Positions 60,741-64,000 of a stretch of DNA of 64,000 nt are shown here, piece by piece. The stretch is from Neckera pumila (lineage: Eukaryota; Streptophyta; Bryopsida; Hypnales; Neckeraceae): positions 35,631,413-35,695,412 of the forward strand of contig OZ018410.1 of NCBI GenBank assembly GCA_963969595.1, read 5' to 3'. Each line of letters begins with the position of its first letter. The first letter of the stretch is position 1. The notes beneath the pieces were generated by a model. That model was not told the DNA's origin. It saw only the letters and a list, made by a program, of their open reading frames with translations, and did no database searches. Made by a program: the position numbers and the translations under genes.

Positions 60741-61659
60741 TTAACCCCTAAAGTTTCATGACTATGTAATCACCAAAAATGCTCCAAAACTGCCATTTCT
60801 AATACAACTACCAAATTTCTCAAAAAAAACAATTTTTGACACATGTAACTATAGGATCTTGTAGTATGATATTTTGAAAACATGTGGTAAAAATTTCAGA
60901 AAATTCCACCTTGTGGATCATAAGATATAAGCATTCAAAGTCTTGAAAACCATTTTTTCAATCTTGCGAGAAATCGGGCAGCTGCACTTTGCAAGCTCAC
61001 TTTTCAAAGAAAAAGGGCCGATAAAGGTGGTGCTTCTTTGAATTCAGTTTCCTAAACAAGTTGTCTATATGCTTGAAAAATTTCACATCATTTGGAATTG
61101 TACAACATATAGGAAAAAAATAGTAAGTAGAAAGAAGTAGAAAATGATTCAAAGTACTAAATTGTTAAAAATTTAGTCATGGAATTTAAAAATGCCAATC
61201 CCAGCAGTTGTAATGTTGTAATAATCAATCTACATCCTAGGATTTTATTTTTTTCCAAAAATATTGAAAATTGAGTTAAATAAACGACTTTAAAGTTTTT
61301 TTAGAGTAGAGAATCAATAATTGTCCGCAATTCCTAACTTTTGATTCATTGATTGAAATGGAATGACTCAAAGCTTTTTAAGTATATATAAATGTAGAGA
61401 ACTAATTTCAAAAAAAAATTCAAAAAAAAATGATTTTTTTTTATCTGCCCAAACTGCCCAATTACAAAAAAAGTAACATATTAGGTCAGAACTTTTGATT
61501 TGTATTTCAAAATGTCATGAAACTTGGTATACATGAAGATATTCCTTGCCTCTACCTTCTATTAAAATTTCAGACTCAAATATGAATATCTCTAGTCACA
61601 CGTACCTGCCCAAAATTTCTATATGACCAAAAAACGCATGTTGGTTCTTTAGAGGTTAA
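60741..61659 (-). mobile_element. Non-coding TTAA/CCCCTAAAG-ended element, copy A5 (reverse)
   Basis: It begins TTAACCCCTAAAG and ends CTTTAGAGGTTAA. Read on the minus strand, the blocks match family A in order, including GGGATTGGCATTTTT and 'ACAAGATCCTATAGTTACAT', and the sequence next to the end reads CATAGTCATGAAACTTTAGG. About 920 bp, no ORF. Confidence 0.7.
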
Positions 61660-64000
61660 CAGAACATTCTCACAATTGGAACTAGCAATTCTCAATTTCT
61701 TGTCAAAGTTATTAACAATTTAGGTTTTTCTTAATCAAGTACCACCTTCTACTTTATTATTTTCTTAAAGATGAACATGAAAGTTCTTTTAGTTAAAGCA
61801 ATTTTTCATATATTTACCACACATATTCCAACATACAAACTAAAATGCACAAATTATAGGAAAAGCATATTTTGTTTTTAAAATGTTGAAAGATAAAACC
61901 TCACCTATGGGAAGGACTAATAAAATCTGTTTTTTGAAGTTTAGATACATTAAACTTGCAATGGGTGGGAATTTTCATGCTAAAATTTTGGAAGGATGTA
62001 CTTGAATAAGTTAACTAAGAGAACTTTTCATTGGATTTTGTTAAAAAATAAATATTTATGAAGATTTTGTCTTTGCTTTGGGTACAAGTATTTTGAAGCA
62101 CTATTTTTGAACCACAATAAACTATAGTTTTTTAAAAGCTAAATGGCATCTTTGAAGCAAAGGCATGCCTCAAAGAACTCTATAATACCCAGTGGTTGCA
62201 CTTGAGAGCTTATAGTGGTTTTGAAGGAAGTTGACCATTCATGGTCAAAATATACATGTTGGCATGTTGCAAGCATGTTGTAGCCAATGAATTTTTGATG
62301 GTGATACAAAATAATAATAGCCAATAATTGACACCCAAATTTGGAGGGAATGTTAATTTAGTTTAGGCCAAAATTTTAGTGCTCGTAGTGGTATCTTTAA
62401 GTGAATATACTTTATGGGATCCGGACCTTTACTTAAATTCATGGATAGTTTAATTATTTTAGGTCAATTCAGATTGCTCATGTAGTGATTAACCACAAAA
62501 TAAAGATTACTATAAGTATGTAGTGTCATGCCCCCTATTATGATTCCTATCACAAAATCCATCACATTTTTATCTTGGTGAAATATCATCCATTTATTTC
62601 ATTTGACATTCATAATGAAAACCTAGAGCGCGACGAGTATTTCTGTTATTTGTCATATATACATTTCCTTTCTCTTGCCTCAACTGCAATATATATACAA
62701 CTTATATGAATATATATTTATAATTTTAAAATACAATATATGGGTGAGAAATATTAGGTGAATCCCCTCCCATAGCTTGGACAAGAATAATTATGTTGCC
62801 TAAAAAATCTTTAAAATCTTTAAATCTGTGTTTCTAAGCCAGGTTAGTTTTTGGCAACAATCTCCTACAAAATCTATTTATTCCAGACTTTGTCCCCGGA
62901 CTTCATAACTACATTCAAATTAATTCAATTTGTAGGAGGACTTGATGGGTGCACAACGACCAAGGCTTTCACCTAAATTTTCTTTTAATTTCCTATAGGC
63001 TTATAGCTAGACATATGTTAGCTTTAACTCCTAAATGCCTACATGACAAAGTTTGGAACCTATGGTTTTTTCAATAGTTATCATGTGGTTATCATTATTT
63101 TACGTGTTCGCATGTTGATATACAATTTAGTGCATCATTGCAATATTAATGCGTTATTTTATAAATTATCTCATCATTACGATACATTACGTTATGGATG
63201 TTACATTGGACGTAACTTCACCTAAAACGCAAGTTTCTTATAGTAGTTTGACTATGAGTGGAATTGAAAGACTCTAGACATTGATTATAGATTTGGAATA
63301 CTTTTTGGCTTCCAAAATTCATAATATTTTCAATTTCAGTAATAAAATTATGAAACTTTCACAATCCCAATATTTTTTAAGTGATTGGGTATGGGTGGTA
63401 TTACCTTAATGGCTTAATTGCTTATTCGAAGGCAATTACATAGAAAGTTAGTCAAGTCATGTTTGCACCACTTGCTAATTGAAGGCCAACCGAGTGTTGT
63501 GGGTAACAATGAGTCAGTATAGGAGGTAGGTGTAAGGTAAACAAACTCATTGTGGTAAAACTTTGGAGTCTACCATCATGCCATTGCTGAAAGTTTTCAA
63601 ATTTTTCCCACAAGAAGACAAGTGTGAGAAATAGTGAGAGTAATTGAAATTATATTTTTCAAACAAAGTATGAATTTGTTACGGAATTTTGAAGTGATCT
63701 GTCCAAAAGAGTCAATAGTCTACCCCATAACCAACAAAATTTGTACCCATTACCCTCTTCTTAATCACCTAAAGTGGTCACAATAATTTCTAATGTAGAA
63801 GGCCATGAAAAGTGACTTCTTGCAATGATTTACACTGAAAAAGCAAGTGTTCCTAATGAGGTCACCAATCACTCTATTGGTGTCACGTTAGACATTGATT
63901 GTGGCCAAAAAACTGTCATGGGTCATTAGGTGTCCACTATGGGTCATCTGACCACAATGGGTTCGTTTACCTTAGTTACCCTCCTCTGATTCCGTCCAAA
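61660..64000. other. AT-rich spacer
   Basis: No gene, RNA gene or clear repeat could be supported. Short ORFs at 62139-62324 (-) and 63043-63225 (+) have no features. The window ends in non-coding sequence. Confidence 0.4.

Overview
This window is nuclear DNA from a land plant. The evidence is a TIR-NB-ARC-LRR immune receptor gene, a peroxisomal acyl-CoA oxidase of the ACX2 type, a TIM14/PAM18 import co-chaperone almost identical in layout to its Arabidopsis counterpart, GT-AG introns of roughly 100-900 bp, and telomere-like AAACCCTA words in leaders and spacers. The TIR receptor, the unfamiliar kinase-like single-exon gene and the style of the repeats would fit a bryophyte (moss or liverwort), but the sequence alone does not fix the species. 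Most of the window is AT-rich and is filled with decayed mobile DNA; few stretches are convincing host genes.

Layout. 0-5 kb: a decayed transposon-associated reading frame on the minus strand (767-2929), one unbroken frame crossed by five or six in-frame stops, then a GC-rich CCGACCGAAAACC-type tandem array (4.6-5.15 kb). 5-15.6 kb: two minus-strand single-exon genes, a kinase-like protein (7719-9203) and a BED-finger/hAT-derived protein with two frameshifts (13131-14237). Their predicted promoters share a TATA box directly followed by the 10-mer GGGGCGGACG, and both have GC-rich tandem arrays upstream. Between them lie non-coding elements with inverted TTAACCCCTAAAG ends. 15.65-17.95 kb: a degenerate satellite of about 130 bp period. 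18-23.8 kb: AT-rich spacer, an inverted duplication of an unknown gene fragment, and telomere-like repeats.

23.8-32.4 kb: the TNL gene on the minus strand. Four exons can be joined in frame (1131 codons plus stop). Its LRR region is a tandem array of a 47-residue (141-bp) unit. The array continues past the present stop as a decayed tail and is split by an inserted 2.2-kb element with about 300-bp inverted ends. 33.2-34.1 kb: another inverted-end element. 34.86-36.98 kb: the 3' half of an NTF2-like (SnoaL-fold) gene with an apparent +1 frameshift. 40.06-40.40 kb: the intact PAM18/TIM14 gene.

44.4-50.5 kb: a TTAACCCCTAAAG-type element split by a 5.2-kb hAT-like insertion with inverted ends and an exact 8-bp target duplication. 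That insert contains a large palindrome built from a roughly 50-70-bp motif repeated about 16 times in both orientations, and two 150-bp foldback MITEs. 52.68-56.96 kb: the ten-exon ACX2 gene, for which every splice phase is consistent, giving 692 aa with a perfect N-terminal PTS2 signal. 59-64 kb: a small promoter-region duplication and more AT-rich repeat sequence.

The host genes do not form a pathway: ACX2 serves peroxisomal beta-oxidation, PAM18 drives mitochondrial import, and the TNL is a disease-resistance-type receptor. The most unusual material is the shared core promoter of the kinase-like and BED/hAT genes, the conserved TTAA-CCCC element ends, and the palindromic motif cluster nested in the hAT-like insertion.
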